Source: Larus michahellis
Taxonomy: Eukaryota > Chordata > Aves > Charadriiformes > Laridae
Length of the DNA: 64,000 bases
Reading direction: 5' to 3'
Assembly: GCF_964199755.1 (NCBI RefSeq)
Contig: NC_133901.1
Span: 7,665,016-7,729,015, forward strand
Part shown: in pieces, positions 61,563 to 64,000 of the stretch
Layout of the letters: the number at the start of each line of letters is the position of its first letter
Position numbering within the stretch: position 1 is the stretch's first letter
Program-made: the position numbers and the translations under genes
The notes under the pieces: model-generated
What the model saw: only the letters and a program-made list of their open reading frames with translations
The model's database searches: none
Told to the model about the DNA's origin: nothing

Positions 61563-64000
61563 TAGTATTTCTTATCTGATTACATCTATTGTTAAAAAAA
61601 AAAAAGTGATCTGTGCTGGTTAGCTTTGTTTAGCTACTAGTTGCAAGTTGTGCTTCATGCATCTCATCCATACATGGTTTAAGTACTTGGAGACTCACGC
61701 CTACAAGCCCAGCGGTAAAATCCATGACAAAATTTGAAATGAAAAGCAACACATGAGGTATACATGAAAGGAAGGCCATGGGTGAAAAAAAATTAATGAG
61801 TAGGTTTTATTTAAGCAAATGTTGGAGAAGCATGAGAGTAGTTCTGCTGTTCCATCACTTTTTACATCCAGCAGCCTCATTTGTGCAGACTGTCCTTTGC
61901 TGGTATTTTCAGCTAGAGAAAAAGTCTTAGAGGAGAATGGGTATTTTCAGACAGATTTCTTAACATGCTTTTATCTTAGCAGTAGCAAATATCCTAACAC
62001 CTACTGCATTCCCAACCATACGGTGTAGCGAAGGGTGAAGCCTTCACTCAACACTGGCCGCAGAGATGCACAGAAGCATCGCTCTGCTCCCTTCACCAGA
62101 CCTAGAGAAGAATTGTTCCTCTGGAAAGGCCTTGGCTTATAATTGACATATGTAATTTATTGCAAGTGTTTCTGGCAGCCAGATAGTTTGCTTGCTTTTT
62201 ACTTGTTGCTTGGTATACCTGTGGCCCGAAAACTTGATGGGAAAGTTCCCCTTTAGTATTTGAGTGGGATTTAGTAACATTTCTTCAACATGAGATATTT
62301 AATTGTCACTTCATGAAAGAAAGGCTTTGCACTAACTGCCTTGTTAAATAAATTGAGAATATATTCCCATTTCTAAGCCTCATAGATGCAACTGTAATTT
62401 TCCTTGCAAACTCTTTACTTCAGAGCACGCACGCACTATAAATTCCCAGCTGTCAGCCAACGTGTGGCACTTCCCAACAACGACACAGGGGGAAAGAGAG
62501 TTACAAGCGCTTAATAATTATAACAAGAAGATATGTCCTTAATTTTCCCAACATGCAATGATGCTGCCCAAGCGGCTGTTGTCAGAAGTCTGACTCATGC
62601 TCTGAGAGCTCCCTCAGCCCAGCTGCAGGCCCTGACATGTACTATATATTATTATGGTCCAAACTAAAGAATTTTCTTTACAAATATAGAAATCAAATAG
62701 CATGCTGAAGTCACTCAGGTCAAGATAGGGATTTGAAAAGTACTCAACACTGAGATAGTTCTCCTCCTTCCATGGACAACTGGTATGTGGGTTTTTTTTT
62801 TTTTCAGCAGGAAGGAAAAAAATAATAATCAAGCAAGACCAAAAATCCAGTGCCAGCTTAATAAATATTCAACTGGTCTGGACCAGATGTATGTACCTTC
62901 CTCATTTTGGTAGGTTTATTACTGTCTGAAGAGATATTTATTTTTCCTTAAACATGCATTCAAAGAAGTAAGTAAAAGGTTTAACAGGTGAGTTCTGACA
63001 GTTTAACAGAGAATTTATTTATCTTACGTAGTTGCCACATGACCACACACCATGGAATTTTCTCACCCATCCTCTCTAGAGGGACAAGCACTGTTTCACA
63101 CCTGGCCTCCCACGCACAAGGATCAGAGGCGGCTGCTCTCTATAGAGCACACCATTTCCCAGGGCCTCTCTGCAACAAACACGCTATTAGATTAAAGATT
63201 AATAAATAAATAAAGTCTCTATTTTAAAGAATTCTTTTCTTCCAACAATGCATGTAAAAAATAGTTATGTTGTACATTAGCTGCGCTATAGAAGAACCTG
63301 CTACCATTCCATTTGCTTTTATAACCTTCCTCCACACATGATATCACATTATAATGAGAGCTGATTACACTGAAACTTGTAAGACAGCTGGGTGGTGTTC
63401 TCTGAACAGGGCTCCCTCCCCACACAGACACTTTTCCAAACAGCCTTGTCTTCCTTGATTTCCCAAATACAGCAGATATTCAACAGTCTCATTGTGAAAA
63501 CCATATTAACTGAGAGTTGCAGAAAAGAAATTTTTAAATAAAATACTCCTGGGGTCTGGGATCTTGCTCCTTGAGTTTGGCATTGGCGTGTTTGGTTTTT
63601 CTAGTGTTTTGCTTTTCTTTTTTTCTTATTATTATTTTAAATTGAGGATGGGGTGGAAAGCGCTGCATTTAATCCATTTGCTCATCTATCCTATAACTGC
63701 TTAGTTTCTCAAAAAAACCCAAGTCATACTATTAAATTAAGTCTTAATTTATTGACAAAATCAGGCTACCTAGTTTAGCAAAGTGACCATCCAGCGCTTC
63801 AGAATGAATATATCTCCTGTTCAGTTTTAATATGCGCTGTGACAGCGCTGACACCTCAACAGCATGGAAAGTGGTTTCCTCACATTGTTTGCTGCCTGGA
63901 AAGTGAAGACTGGCAGATGTTCAGTCCTTCACTTGCCAGGAAAATTAGCACTTTCCCAACAGATATGCATATTGAGTGAAGCATCCTGTAGTCATTGACA
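61563..64000. other. Noncoding unique DNA
   Basis: Starts with an A12 run near 61,591. A T13 run lies at 62,792-62,804. No gene, RNA or recognisable repeat is seen to the end of the window. Confidence 0.55.

Noticed and set aside
1..64000. CRISPR arrays, operons, prokaryotic promoters or phage genes
   Set aside because: The window is plainly vertebrate: CR1 LINEs, LTR, CpG depletion and no dense coding. No regularly spaced repeat array was seen.

Overview
This window is vertebrate nuclear DNA and most probably avian. The decisive clue is a set of fragments of CR1 (chicken repeat 1) LINE retrotransposons. They carry the typical CR1 3' end and, in two places on the minus strand, the decayed C-terminus of the CR1 reverse transcriptase ORF. 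There is also a retrovirus-type solo LTR of the short, GC-rich-U3 kind common in birds. CR1 also occurs in crocodilians and turtles, so a non-avian sauropsid is not excluded. The DNA is AT-rich, CpG-poor and poor in interspersed repeats, with many A/T homopolymers and short A/C (T/G) tracts.

I recognise no protein-coding gene, exon, rRNA, tRNA or known microRNA. The open reading frames are short, mostly lack splice context or codon structure, and resemble no family I can name. The longest (203 codons, 11,058-11,669 +) runs antisense through a CR1 copy. The simplest reading is an intergenic desert or a very long intron.

Layout. 1-10,100: unique noncoding DNA, including a 1.3 kb stretch with three perfect short hairpins (5,678; 6,242; 6,965) and an exon- or enhancer-like block at 5.34-5.75 kb. 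10,101-12,180: a CR1 cluster of three fragments, all on the minus strand, separated by a CpG-rich patch at 11.1-11.27 kb. 12,181-41,970: long unique noncoding stretch with simple repeats, a two-copy 33-bp tandem repeat (25,784) and a T16/G12 tract (27,587). 41,971-42,739: an A/C tract followed by the solo LTR, whose U3 holds two adjacent 14-bp perfect palindromes, one of them an exact RFX X-box. 42,740-61,495: unique noncoding DNA with a CpG-retaining segment at 46.5-46.7 kb beside two palindromes, and a small minus-strand ORF with one membrane-anchor-like segment at 54.6-54.8 kb. 61,496-61,562: a plus-strand CR1 3' tail. 61,563-64,000: unique noncoding DNA.

Nothing here forms a pathway or operon. 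The interest lies in possible cis-regulatory elements (palindromes, CpG islands-in-miniature, LTR promoter) and in retroelement history. Statements about conservation are inference, because no alignment could be made.
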